A stretch of DNA of 17,771 bases from Acidobacteriota bacterium (lineage in GTDB: Bacteria; Acidobacteriota; Terriglobia; UBA7540). The notes under the pieces are model-generated. The model made no database searches. It worked only from the letters and a program-made list of their open reading frames with translations, and had not been told where the DNA came from. Below are positions 6,197 to 13,912 of the stretch, piece after piece (within the stretch, counting starts at the first letter, position 1; each line of letters starts with the position of its first letter). Made by a program: the position numbers and the translations under genes. The stretch lies in NCBI GenBank assembly GCA_021789565.1, contig JAJYJL010000030.1, positions 1 to 17,771 on the forward strand. The letters run 5' to 3'.

Positions 6197-7714
6197 ATGG
6201 AACCGGAAAAGATACGAGTTCGATTTGCGCCCAGCCCGACGGGTTATGTCCACGTCGGCAACGCCCGCACGGCATTGTTCAACTGGTTGTTTGCCCGCCA
6301 TCACAAGGGAACCTTTGTTCTTCGCATCGAAGATACGGACATGGAGAGGTCGGAACAGCGCTACGAAACGCAGTTGCTGGAAGACCTGAAATGGTTCGGT
6401 CTGGACTGGGACGAAGGGCCCGACTGCGGGGGTCCGTTCGGTCCGTATCGACAGTCACAGCGCCAGGAGGTTTACCGAAAACATTCCCTGGAGCTTATTG
6501 AGCGAGGAGACGCTTATTTTTGTTTCTGTTCCCCCGAACAGCTTGAAGAGGAACGCCGGCAGGCGCTCGAAGCCGGGCGCCAGCCGCAATACTCCGGCCG
6601 GTGCTGGAAGATTCCGAAGGAGGACGCGGCGGGCAGAGTTAGGGCCGGTGAGCCTGCTGCCATTCGGCTGAAGATTACCGACTGGGATTTTGCCTGGAAG
6701 GACCTTGTGCACGGCGAAACCCGTTTTTCCAGCGATGTGATTGGTGATCCCATCCTGGTGCGCTCGGGCGGGGCGCCGGCCTATAACTTTGCCGTGGTGG
6801 TGGACGACCACCTGATGAACATCACGCATGTGATTCGGGGTGACGATCACATTTCCAACACTCCCCGCCAGCTCGCGCTCTATCGCGCCTTTGGATGGGA
6901 GCCGCCGCAGTTTGCCCATCTATCGACCATCCTGGGCGCCGACCGCGCGCGGCTGTCCAAGCGCCACGGAGCGACGTCTCTGGAAAGTTTCCGGGGGATG
7001 GGCATTCTACCCGAGGCCTTGCGCAATTACCTGACGCTGCTGGGATGGTCGCCCGCCGACGGCAAGACAGAAATCCTCAGCACGGAAGAGCTTGTCGCGC
7101 AGTTTTCACTGGACCACATCATCAAGAGCTCCGCGGTATTTGACCCGGAAAAGCTGAACTGGCTGAATCGCCACTATCTCAAGCAGTTGCCAGTGGCGAA
7201 AGTGGTGGAAATGGCGGTCCCTTACCTGGCGGATGCCGGACTGATTTCAGGACCCGTGCCCGCGCCGGTCATGGAATGGCTGGAACTCGTTGTCGACGCC
7301 GCCATCAGCAAAATTGACTATCTCAGCCAGCTTCCGGACGCCGTCCGGCTGATTTTTGAGTATGATGCCCGGAAAGCCGCGGAACTGCTGGGCGCCGTGG
7401 ACTCACCGGACTACGCAGCCGCGGGCCAGATCCTGAAGCGCGTGGTCTCCAGGATTCTTGAGGAGCAGGACCTCACCTATCCGCGGTTTCGCGAGATCCT
7501 CAAGGAAGTTCAGAAGGAGACCGGGAAAAAGGGGAGGGAGTTGTTTCATCCCGTGCGCGTGGCTTTGACGGCGGCCGATTCCGGTCCTGAGCTGGAAAAG
7601 CTGGTTCCGATTTTTGAGAAGGGGGCCCGGCTCCAATTGGAGCCGCCCATCAAGAGCGTTGCCGGCCGCCTGCGGGAATTTTCAAACGCCGCCCATCTTT
7701 TTTTCTGCGGTTGA
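6197..7714 (+). CDS. gltX: Glutamate-tRNA ligase
   Basis: A 505-residue class Ic aminoacyl-tRNA synthetase that charges tRNA-Glu with glutamate using ATP. The catalytic Rossmann domain starts RVRFAPSPTGYVHVGNARTALFNWLFAR, with the HIGH-type motif as HVGN (19-22). LRIEDTDMERS follows. A CFC...YSGRC cluster around residues 110-146 corresponds to the zinc-binding or degenerate zinc lobe. The KMSKS-type loop is RLSKR (252-256), in ADRARLSKRHGATS. The C-terminal half is the helical anticodon-binding region. The length is normal for the family. The ATG at 6197 follows GAAGGAAGG. rlmB begins 67 bp downstream on the same strand, so the pair is probably cotranscribed. Firmicutes have a comparable gltX...rlmB neighbourhood with cysS between. 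Whether the enzyme also charges tRNA-Gln cannot be told here. Confidence 0.97.
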   Translation: MEPEKIRVRFAPSPTGYVHVGNARTALFNWLFARHHKGTFVLRIEDTDMERSEQRYETQLLEDLKWFGLDWDEGPDCGGPFGPYRQSQRQEVYRKHSLELIERGDAYFCFCSPEQLEEERRQALEAGRQPQYSGRCWKIPKEDAAGRVRAGEPAAIRLKITDWDFAWKDLVHGETRFSSDVIGDPILVRSGGAPAYNFAVVVDDHLMNITHVIRGDDHISNTPRQLALYRAFGWEPPQFAHLSTILGADRARLSKRHGATSLESFRGMGILPEALRNYLTLLGWSPADGKTEILSTEELVAQFSLDHIIKSSAVFDPEKLNWLNRHYLKQLPVAKVVEMAVPYLADAGLISGPVPAPVMEWLELVVDAAISKIDYLSQLPDAVRLIFEYDARKAAELLGAVDSPDYAAAGQILKRVVSRILEEQDLTYPRFREILKEVQKETGKKGRELFHPVRVALTAADSGPELEKLVPIFEKGARLQLEPPIKSVAGRLREFSNAAHLFFCG

Positions 7715-7781
7715 GTGTTGCCAGGCCCGGTAAGAGAGTTCCTTGAATGCCGCGAGCTTGCGGGTGTTGAGCCACCGATCC

Positions 7782-8528
7782 ATGAACATCAAGCAGGTAG
7801 CAGATTCGTCCGACGTACTCTACGGTATTAATGCCGTCAGGGAGGCCATTGGCTCGCGGACCATTGATCATGTTCTGGTTCGAGAGGGGGCGAGCGGCAG
7901 GCGCCTGCAGGAGGTGCTGGACCTGTGCCGGGCCCGAAGAATTCCCCTGCGCTTTGCGCCGAGGCAGGCCCTGGACCGGCTGGCCCAGGCGGGCCATCAC
8001 CAGGACGTGGTTGCCGTCTGTTCTTCCAGGGCGTACCAGGATCTCAACACCGTGATCGCAAGCCAGAGCCCGGCGTTGCTGCTGGTTCTGGACGGCGTGG
8101 AGGACCCCGCCAACCTGGGGGCGATTGTGCGAACCTCGGTGGGGGGCGGAGCAAATGGTGTGGTGATTGCTGAACGCCGCGCCGCGGGGTTGTCGCCGGC
8201 GGTGGCCCGAGCGGCCGCAGGGGCTCTTGAGCATGTCCGGATTGCCCGCGTCAAGAACCTTGTCCGGGCGCTGGTGGAAATGAAGGAGCGGGAGCTGTGG
8301 ATTTATGGGTTTGAAGCGGGGGCGGGGAAATCGTACCTTGAACTGGATTATACCCAGCCCTGCGCGCTGGTGATGGGCGGTGAAGGCCATGGGCTTCACC
8401 GGCTGGTCCGTGAAGGGTGCGATCAGCTTGCCCGGATTCCCCTGCAAGGCCCGGTGGAATCCCTGAATGTTTCCGTGGCCACGGGGATTGTTCTGTACGA
8501 GGCACTGCGGCAGAGGCTGGCTGGCTGA
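7782..8528 (+). CDS. rlmB: 23S rRNA 2'-O-ribose methyltransferase of the SpoU/TrmH family (RlmB-like)
   Basis: A 248-residue SpoU/TrmH-type methyltransferase. An N-terminal substrate-binding domain begins VLYGINAVREAI, the RlmB-type opening. It is followed by the SPOUT trefoil-knot domain with motif 1 NLGAIVRT (111-118), motif 2 MGGEGHGL (198-205) and motif 3 VESLNVSVATGIVLYE (about 225-240). RlmB 2'-O-methylates G2251 of 23S rRNA with SAM. The family also contains tRNA methylases, and the exact target is inferred from the N-terminal domain. The ATG at 7782 is preferred. The frame is open to a TTG at 7743 with a weak AGAGAG site, which would add 13 residues. It follows gltX by 67 bp. Confidence 0.85.
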   Translation: MNIKQVADSSDVLYGINAVREAIGSRTIDHVLVREGASGRRLQEVLDLCRARRIPLRFAPRQALDRLAQAGHHQDVVAVCSSRAYQDLNTVIASQSPALLLVLDGVEDPANLGAIVRTSVGGGANGVVIAERRAAGLSPAVARAAAGALEHVRIARVKNLVRALVEMKERELWIYGFEAGAGKSYLELDYTQPCALVMGGEGHGLHRLVREGCDQLARIPLQGPVESLNVSVATGIVLYEALRQRLAG

Positions 8529-8578
8529 TTTTTCTTTCCCAGGCGGGCAAAACAAGCGTGCTATAGCGAGTAACCCCC

Positions 8579-8594
8579 ATGTATCCGGGTACAT
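8579..8594. promoter_or_regulatory. 16-bp near-palindrome upstream of the VWA gene
   Basis: ATGTATCCGGGTACAT has arms ATGTA and TACAT around CCGG, with one mismatched pair. It sits 27 bp upstream of the VWA start codon. CATAAT (8595-8600) directly abuts it and could be a -10 box, although no -35 is evident. This is a plausible operator position. Confidence 0.3.
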
Positions 8595-8621
8595 CATAAT
8601 GATTGAGGGATAAGGAGTCGA

Positions 8622-9800
8622 ATGCGCGTGCGAAAATGTTGCTTTCGAAGGGTTTGGGTGAGCGCCTCCAGCGCGTGTGTGCTTGCCTTTGTGTGTGCCG
8701 CCCTTGCTTTCGCTCAGAACGGGCCAGGCCAGCCTGCGCCTTCCGGCCCGCCGGCAAAGGCGTCTGACAACAGCGGGAACACAAAAGAGATTCCCGGTGG
8801 TGTTCAGATCCAGGTCCAATCCAACCTGGTCACTGCACCCGTGACCGTAATTGACAAGCGCACGGGGGAATTTGTTTACGATCTGAAGGAGAGCGACTTC
8901 GAAATTCTTGATAACGGCAAGCCCCAGCAGATCACCGGTTTCTCCCGTGAATCGCACAAGATTTCTGCTGTCATCCTGATTCAGACCAGTGACTCTGTAA
9001 CACCTCTGCTGGGTGAGATTAAAAAACTTGCCCCGCTGTTTTCAGAGTTGATGCTGGGGCCGAAGGGCGAAGCTGCCGTGATTACGTTCGGGTCAGAGGT
9101 TAAGGTGGACCAGGGCTTTTCAAACTCCGGCGCCGAGCTGGATTCTACGCTCCAGGGTCTCCTGCCAGACGGCAACAAGGCCCGGATGAACGATGCCCTG
9201 ATGCAGGGCATTAACCTCCTGCAGCATCGTCCCAAAGGCGAGCGGCGGGTGATTGTGGTTTTTTCCAGCGGTTATGATTCTGGAAGTCAAACGTCGAGGA
9301 ATGAAATTATTCGGAGGGCCTCGGCCGCGGAGGTGGAAATCTACGGCCTCGGCCTCAGCCTCAGCAAGTCTTACCTCACCCGCGACAAGCAGCCTCTTAA
9401 CCCGCCCACGTCTGCTGAAAACGCCAGCGGCGCCGCGCCGCCCCAGCCGGGAAGGCCGACGACTCCGGACTCTTCCATGGGGACATTTGGGGTCACGGTT
9501 CCGGCCACGGGAGCCATTCGGCCCGCCCTCCGGGCCCCGGAATCGATCATCTTTTCCAACGACGCCGAGGCTTACGCGAATTACACCGGCGGGGTTTTTT
9601 ATGCACAATGGTCTTTACACGCCCTTCAAGACCATCTGAGCCGGATCGCCGCGGACGTCCACAGCCAGTACCTGCTCACCTATGTTCCCAATGACCTTTC
9701 TGAAACCGGCTTTCATCGGTTGGAGGTGAAAGTCAACCGGAAAGATATGAAGCTGAAGATTCGCACCCGCAAAGGTTATTTCTATGAGGGCTCGGATTAG
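8622..9800 (+). CDS. Secreted VWA protein, 'VWFA-related Acidobacterial domain' family
   Basis: A 392-residue exported protein. The signal peptide spans about residues 1-31 (hydrophobic CVLAFVCAALAFA, then Q). A Pro/Ser-rich linker follows, then the family hallmark VQIQVQSNLVTAPVTVIDKRTGEFVYDLKESDFEILDNGKPQQI (61-104). The von Willebrand A fold covers about 114-370 and is interrupted by a Pro/Gly-rich insertion at about 258-300. It ends with the typical YLLTYVPND...FHRLEVKVNRKDMKLKIRTRKGYF. VWA domains bind partners through a metal site (DxSxS, T, D). Here those positions read QTSDS (121-125), NKARMN and SSGYD, so the metal site appears lost. Role unknown; probably protein-protein contact outside the cytoplasm. 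A GGAG site precedes the ATG. No cotranscribed partner is apparent. Confidence 0.85.
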   Translation: MRVRKCCFRRVWVSASSACVLAFVCAALAFAQNGPGQPAPSGPPAKASDNSGNTKEIPGGVQIQVQSNLVTAPVTVIDKRTGEFVYDLKESDFEILDNGKPQQITGFSRESHKISAVILIQTSDSVTPLLGEIKKLAPLFSELMLGPKGEAAVITFGSEVKVDQGFSNSGAELDSTLQGLLPDGNKARMNDALMQGINLLQHRPKGERRVIVVFSSGYDSGSQTSRNEIIRRASAAEVEIYGLGLSLSKSYLTRDKQPLNPPTSAENASGAAPPQPGRPTTPDSSMGTFGVTVPATGAIRPALRAPESIIFSNDAEAYANYTGGVFYAQWSLHALQDHLSRIAADVHSQYLLTYVPNDLSETGFHRLEVKVNRKDMKLKIRTRKGYFYEGSD

Positions 9801-9823
9801 CCGGCAAGTGCCGCAAATGCCGG
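9801..9823. terminator. Hairpin between convergent genes
   Basis: CCGGCA (9801-9806) pairs with TGCCGG (9818-9823) around an 11-nt loop. It starts right after the VWA stop codon and lies before the end of the opposing gene at 9830. There is no T-run, so it may be a transcript-end stem more than a classical intrinsic terminator. Confidence 0.35.
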
Positions 9824-9829
9824 GAGCCT

Positions 9830-10282
9830 TCAGTCCTGCCTGCTCTCGATGGGGCGGCCTGTTTTGAGGTCGATTTCCGCCATGTAGGGGCGCATCGTGT
9901 CGTCCCGAACCTTCAGGATGATGGCGCGCATCTGGCGGCTGGCACGGAAGAGCACGGTAAAAAAGCCTTCATGCTTGCCCCGGGCGGATGTGGGCTTGAT
10001 GGTCCACTGAAGTTTCATCTTCCGGATTCTTTTGCTCACCTGGGGCTGAAATTCCATTTTCGTGATGTCGTCGTAGGAAATGCTAACGGAATTTTCAGCG
10101 CACTGGAACACGAGGTGGGATTCGGTGACTTCAAGTTGTCCCATGCAATCTTTAGGCAGGGATTCCGTCCCGGCCACATACTTGAAAAGCTCCTGGCCGC
10201 GCGAGCGTGCCCAGGCCTGCGGCGTCAGCAGAAGGACGGCGGCCAGGCACGCGGCCCATTTTGCCATTTTGAATTGGTCCAT
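9830..10282 (-). CDS. Small exported protein, PH/GRAM-like fold suspected
   Basis: A 150-residue protein with a signal peptide (hydrophobic AACLAAVLLLTPQAWA, cleavage near residue 25). The mature part reads GTESLPKDCMGQLEVTESHLVFQCAENSVSISYDDITKMEF, followed by more strands and KPTSARGKHEGFFTVLF. The 'G-x-L-x-V-T-x-x-H-L-x-F, then S-I-x-Y-D-D-I' pattern resembles bacterial PH/GRAM-like domains that turn up in small acidobacterial exported proteins; this is a fold-level guess. The start at 10282 is supported by AGGA 7 nt upstream; an ATG five codons later is possible. It is the last gene of the acpS operon, 58 bp after the TonB-like gene. Confidence 0.6.
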   Translation of the reverse strand: MDQFKMAKWAACLAAVLLLTPQAWARSRGQELFKYVAGTESLPKDCMGQLEVTESHLVFQCAENSVSISYDDITKMEFQPQVSKRIRKMKLQWTIKPTSARGKHEGFFTVLFRASRQMRAIILKVRDDTMRPYMAEIDLKTGRPIESRQD

Positions 10283-10340
10283 CAGTAAGTCCTGCCCTTC
10301 CTGTCTCCGGCGCGAGCCGAGGGATTTTTCGGGGACATTA

Positions 10341-11078
10341 TCAATGCTTTGCCGAATTGGGCGTCTGGTCCAGCGCCATGTAGGGAAGCGGAACTGTGAC
10401 CATCACATACCACGGCACCGCAAGCGCCCCCCATCGCGCCGGCCGGAACTTCCACGACCGAAGGCTCTTCCTTGCCATGTCAATTTCCGGCTCCGCCGCC
10501 TTCATGGAAGTTGCATCCACCACTTCTCCTCTTGAGTCAACCAGAACTTTCATCGGGATGCCCACCGCAGACAGGTCCTGCCGAGGCTGGCTGACAACTT
10601 CCGGCGGATGTACCTGTTTTTCCAGATAGTCGTCTGCACCCATGGGCATTCGATCTTTGAAGGAATGGGGATGCAGGTCGAACTTGACGGTTACGTATGT
10701 GCTGAACGGTACGGGCCCTTCCTGTGAGACATAAGGCCGATAGAGCCATTTCCGGACCGATTCGACAGCCGCGACCGCAAGGATGGGTTCACCTTGAAGC
10801 CAATGAACTTCAGACACCCGTCCCTTCGAAGTGACCTTGATCTTTAGTTGGACCTTCCCCCGGATGAAATTCACCCTGGCGACGGGCGGATAATCCGGCT
10901 TTACCACGTGAATCAGGAGCCTGGCCGCCGCTTCGTTAGACAGTTCCGCAATCGGCTCCGGCGGCGCGGCCTTTGCCGCCGCCGGCGCATTTGCGCCTGC
11001 CAGCACAAAAGCCACCAGGAAGGGGAAAGCGGCTGACCTTCGCCGGAATGCCGGGACCGGGCTAAGAATTCGATTCAA
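10341..11078 (-). CDS. Exported protein with two TonB C-terminal-like domains
   Basis: A 245-residue protein with an N-terminal hydrophobic segment (about 14-36, ending APAAAKA, signal peptide or anchor). The first TonB-C-type unit covers about 58-130 (VVKPDYPPVARVNFIRGKVQLKIKVTSKGRVSEVHWLQG...VRKWLYRPY). A second, more diverged one covers about 160-230 (VGIPMKVLVDSRGEVVDATSM...SLRSWKFRPARWG). TonB transmits inner-membrane energy to outer-membrane receptors. This protein has no long Pro/Lys linker, so it is probably not a true energy transducer. The start appears to be TTG at 11078 with AGGTGA 5 nt upstream, overlapping acpS by 17 bp, which suggests coupling. Its role is unknown beyond being periplasmic. 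Confidence 0.7.
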   Translation of the reverse strand: MNRILSPVPAFRRRSAAFPFLVAFVLAGANAPAAAKAAPPEPIAELSNEAAARLLIHVVKPDYPPVARVNFIRGKVQLKIKVTSKGRVSEVHWLQGEPILAVAAVESVRKWLYRPYVSQEGPVPFSTYVTVKFDLHPHSFKDRMPMGADDYLEKQVHPPEVVSQPRQDLSAVGIPMKVLVDSRGEVVDATSMKAAEPEIDMARKSLRSWKFRPARWGALAVPWYVMVTVPLPYMALDQTPNSAKH

Positions 11079-11445
11079 GAATCACCTGCGCAACAACATA
11101 ACGGTTCGCGTGTGATATGGACATGACGGCGCGCGTGACACCCAGTTGGTCCGCCACTTCTTTCGCTCGTCCGGTCAGCAGCAGCTCGGGCTTGCCGCTC
11201 GAGTGATGCGCGACTTCCACATCCAGCCAGCGGACACCGCGGGCCCAGCCGGTCCCCAGCGCCTTAAACGCCGCCTCTTTGGCGGCAAAGCGAGCGGCAT
11301 AACGTTCTGCCCTGTTCTTGAATCGTTCGCAGTAAGCGATTTCTGCGGGAGTGAAGATCTTCTGTGAGAACCGCTCTCCATGCCGTTCCAGAGCGCGCTC
11401 AATCCGCTCCGTTTCAGCAATGTCAATGCCTGTGCCGACCGTCAT
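11062..11445 (-). CDS. acpS: Holo-[acyl-carrier-protein] synthase
   Basis: A 127-residue phosphopantetheinyl transferase of the AcpS type. It moves 4'-phosphopantetheine from CoA to the serine of apo-ACP, a required step for fatty acid synthesis in the cytoplasm. The magnesium ligands are visible: D8 in GTGIDIAE and E57 in ARFAAKEAAFKALGTG. The WLDVEVAHHSSGKPEL and SISHANRYVVAQVI segments that follow are characteristic. The length is normal. The ATG at 11445 gives the usual start (MTVGTGIDI); a GTG four codons upstream (11457) cannot be excluded, since AAAAGG abuts the ATG too closely for an ideal site. It overlaps the TonB-like gene by 17 bp and is divergent from pgeF. Confidence 0.95.
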   Translation of the reverse strand: MTVGTGIDIAETERIERALERHGERFSQKIFTPAEIAYCERFKNRAERYAARFAAKEAAFKALGTGWARGVRWLDVEVAHHSSGKPELLLTGRAKEVADQLGVTRAVMSISHANRYVVAQVILESNS

Positions 11446-11651
11446 CCTTTTCCGCACCGGGCAGCGTTTTCAATGCAAGCGCGCCTGGCGCCGCTCTGCC
11501 GATTCGCCACTCCCGCCGGTTCGGCCATGCCAGCCGCTTCTTTTTTCTTCACAGCCCGGATTTTCACAAGGTCTTTGTTTACCTTAGCAGACCAGGGAAT
11601 GGAATTCAATTCTGCAGAAAACGGCAGTCCGGGCGCCGCCCGGGCCCGGCA

Positions 11652-12638
11652 ATGGCCTTGCCAAGGGCGTGCTATATTCAAAACTTGGCTGCTGAACCCT
11701 TCCATTTCGTGTCGTCAAAGGGGCAGTCCTGGCTGGAGTGCAGGGCGCTGGCGCAAATTTCCTGGCTGGTCCACGCCTTTGGCACGCGCAAGGGCGGGGC
11801 CCTGCCGCCCAAAGCTGCCGGGCGGAACTCCGGGTTGGACGGGACCGCCCGCAGCCTCGGGAACGGGCAGGAGGGACGCCGGTTTTTTCAGGCCCTGGGC
11901 GCCGGCCGCTTTCCACTGGCCGTGCTGCGCCAGACGCACTCCACGGTTGTCTACCGCGCCTTGTGCGTCCCCGGCGTTGCGGCTGTCCAATATCAGTTGG
12001 CCGGGAATCCCTTGCCGACACCTGATCATGCGCCGCGGGCGCTCTCGGGCGATGCGCTGATCGCTGACAGTGCCGGGATGCTGCTGGGGATTCGCGTCGC
12101 GGATTGCGTGCCTGTCCTGATGGTTGACCGTGAACGCCGCGCGGTTGCGGCTGTGCATGCAGGCTGGCGCGGCGCTCTGCACCGCATTGTTGAAAAGGCT
12201 GTCGGCGAAATGGGCCGCATGTTCGGTTCACGGCCCGGGAATCTGCTGGCGGCCGTCGGCCCCTCCATCCGCAAGTGTTGTTACGAAGTGGGGCCAGAAC
12301 TGGTGGATGATTTCTGCGGGGCGTTTCCGGCAGGCGAAGGGTTCTTCCATAAAGTGGCAGCAACTCCGGAAGAATTGAGGATGGCGTTGCGTTACCAGAC
12401 GCTCTTCACGCTCCAGGCCCCGCCGGGACATCAGATGGAAGACTCATTCTCGAAGGTCCATCTCGACCTGGCCGCCGCGGTCCGTTATCAACTGGAACAC
12501 GCGGGCGTTCCGGCCGGGCAGATTTACGTTGCGGACTACTGCACTGCCTGCCGCACGGACCTTTTCTATTCTTATCGCAAGGAAGGCGCGCTGGCCGGGC
12601 GCATGATGGCCGTCATCGGAATGCGAACGCCAGTTTAG
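11652..12638 (+). CDS. pgeF: Peptidoglycan editing factor / multicopper-type polyphenol oxidase (PgeF/YfiH)
   Basis: A cytoplasmic protein of the Cu-oxidase_4 (laccase domain, YfiH) family. Members act on purine nucleosides in vitro and in E. coli remove mis-incorporated serine from the cell-wall precursor. The metal site is complete: H96 (RQTHSTVV), C152 (VADCVPVLMVD) and H169 (AVHAGWRG). GPSIRKCCYEVG, HLDLAAAVRYQLEHAGV and DYCTACRTDLFYSYRKEG are also diagnostic. The ATG at 11652 gives 328 residues, longer than the usual 240-280. The excess is N-terminal and in an insertion near 105-135. A GTG at 11709 would give 309. The frame is open further upstream but that part overlaps acpS. It is divergent from acpS (206-bp gap). 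Confidence 0.9.
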   Translation: MALPRACYIQNLAAEPFHFVSSKGQSWLECRALAQISWLVHAFGTRKGGALPPKAAGRNSGLDGTARSLGNGQEGRRFFQALGAGRFPLAVLRQTHSTVVYRALCVPGVAAVQYQLAGNPLPTPDHAPRALSGDALIADSAGMLLGIRVADCVPVLMVDRERRAVAAVHAGWRGALHRIVEKAVGEMGRMFGSRPGNLLAAVGPSIRKCCYEVGPELVDDFCGAFPAGEGFFHKVAATPEELRMALRYQTLFTLQAPPGHQMEDSFSKVHLDLAAAVRYQLEHAGVPAGQIYVADYCTACRTDLFYSYRKEGALAGRMMAVIGMRTPV

Positions 12639-12641
12639 GAA

Positions 12642-12661
12642 GGCGGAGCTTCAGCTCCGCC
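12642..12661. terminator. Strong hairpin between convergent pgeF and rlmN
   Basis: GGCGGAGC (12642-12649) and GCTCCGCC (12654-12661) pair perfectly around a TTCA loop. The stem begins 4 nt after the pgeF stop and ends 14 bp before the rlmN stop. Plus-strand sequence after it is A-rich, not T-rich; on the minus strand it is followed by TTCCT. It probably ends both transcripts, or it is a dispersed palindromic repeat that has settled there. Confidence 0.5.
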
Positions 12662-12675
12662 AAAAACGGACCGCG

Positions 12676-13740
12676 CTACAAAGGCGCCTCAATTGGCGCT
12701 GTTGACTGGTTCATTGCCCCCAGCCGCAACTGGCCGCAGGCCGCCATCACGTCCTGCCCCCGAGAAATGCGGATGTAAGCCGGTACCTGGTGGCCGCGCA
12801 GGACGTCCTGAAAGCCCAGCACGCGCTTGAGCGGCGAAGGTTTGTAAGGCAATTCCGACCCGGGGTTGAACGGAATCAGGTTCAGCTTGCACTTGATGCC
12901 GCGCACCAGCCCCGCCACCCGCCGCGCATCGTCATCGGAATCGTTGATCCCATCCAGCAGCACGTATTCGAATGTTACGTACTCGCGAGGGCCCAGGGGA
13001 AACTCCCGGCAGGCGTGTAACAAATCTTCCAGCGGATACTTGCGGTTCAGCGGCATCAGTTCTGTGCGCTGCTCGTCGTTCGAGGCGTTCAGTGATACGG
13101 CCAGCTTGGGCCGCGCCGCCTCCTGCGCGAATTTGCGAATCTGCGGGATGACGCCGGCCGTGGAAACCGTCATGCGTCGCAGCGCCAGCCCGAACCCGTT
13201 CGAATCGGAAAAAATCCCAACGGCTTTCATCACCGCTTCCAGGTTCAGCATGGGCTCGCCCATGCCCATGAAGACCAGGTTCACCGGGGTTTCTGCGGGC
13301 GGCTGCTGCGCATCCAGCACGGCGGCCACCTGGCCCACGATTTCGCCGGCCGTCAGGTTGCGCTTCACTCCCAGCAGCGCCGTAAAGCAGAAGCGGCACC
13401 CCACCGCGCAGCCCACCTGGCTTGAAAGGCACAAGGTCACCCGGTCCTCGATAGGCATGTAGACCGTTTCAATATTTTCGCCGTCCTGCAGGGTGAGCAG
13501 ATAGCGCACAGCCCCGTCGCGCGACGGAATCCCCGCTTTGACGCCTGGCCACTCGAGGCGATAGCGGGAACTGAGTTCTTGGCGGAAATTTGCGGGAATG
13601 TCCGTGCAGGTTTCAAGGTCGCGCACGCGGCGCGCGTAGAGATTGCGGAACAGTTGTTTGCCGCGGTATGGCGGCTGGCCGCAATCCAGCGCCAGTTGCT
13701 CCATTTCCGCTTTGCCGAGCCCGAAAAGATTGCCTTCCAT
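12676..13740 (-). CDS. rlmN: 23S rRNA (A2503-C2) / tRNA (A37-C2) methyltransferase RlmN
   Basis: A 354-residue radical-SAM enzyme that methylates C2 of A2503 in 23S rRNA and of A37 in some tRNAs, tuning decoding fidelity. The N-terminal accessory domain (about 1-90) contains YRGKQLFRNLY. The [4Fe-4S] cluster motif is C111-x3-C115-x2-C118 in SSQVGCAVGCRFCFT. Conserved VFMGMGEPMLN and VSTAGVIPQI follow, then KLAVSLNASND and LIPFNP. The methyl-carrying cysteine is most likely C335 (MAACGQLRLGA). The length is typical. The start MEGNLFGL at 13740 is natural; the upstream region contains TATATAAAG but no clear -35. It is convergent with pgeF and divergent from the TetR gene. Confidence 0.96.
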   Translation of the reverse strand: MEGNLFGLGKAEMEQLALDCGQPPYRGKQLFRNLYARRVRDLETCTDIPANFRQELSSRYRLEWPGVKAGIPSRDGAVRYLLTLQDGENIETVYMPIEDRVTLCLSSQVGCAVGCRFCFTALLGVKRNLTAGEIVGQVAAVLDAQQPPAETPVNLVFMGMGEPMLNLEAVMKAVGIFSDSNGFGLALRRMTVSTAGVIPQIRKFAQEAARPKLAVSLNASNDEQRTELMPLNRKYPLEDLLHACREFPLGPREYVTFEYVLLDGINDSDDDARRVAGLVRGIKCKLNLIPFNPGSELPYKPSPLKRVLGFQDVLRGHQVPAYIRISRGQDVMAACGQLRLGAMNQSTAPIEAPL

Positions 13741-13848
13741 GGATTTTTGCCGCAGCCGGTTTCTTTATATAGCGCCAGGTTTTAGCCCGGCATCACACCG
13801 AAAGTGCCGCCTGGAGGGGGGCGTCACCTCTTGATTCAACAGTAAGGA

Positions 13849-13877
13849 TTGACGTCCACCTCAGTATATCTTACATT
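13849..13877 (+). promoter_or_regulatory. Promoter of the TetR-family gene
   Basis: TTGACG (13849-13854) and TACATT (13872-13877) are separated by exactly 17 bp and lie 36 bp before the start codon. This is a good sigma-70-type pair (5/6 and 4/6 matches). Confidence 0.55.
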
Positions 13878-13912
13878 CTATAAGCCTCCCCTTAAGTAGA
13901 GAAAGGATACGC

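Noticed and set aside
7650..8957. Minus-strand frame of 435 codons opposite rlmB and the start of the VWA gene
   Set aside because: Pro/Arg/His-rich antisense translation of recognised genes.
11364..11651. Upstream extension of pgeF
   Set aside because: It would overlap acpS in antisense and is Arg/Pro-rich without family resemblance.
11584..12363. Minus-strand frame of 259 codons opposite pgeF
   Set aside because: Arg/Pro/Gln-rich shadow of a recognised gene.
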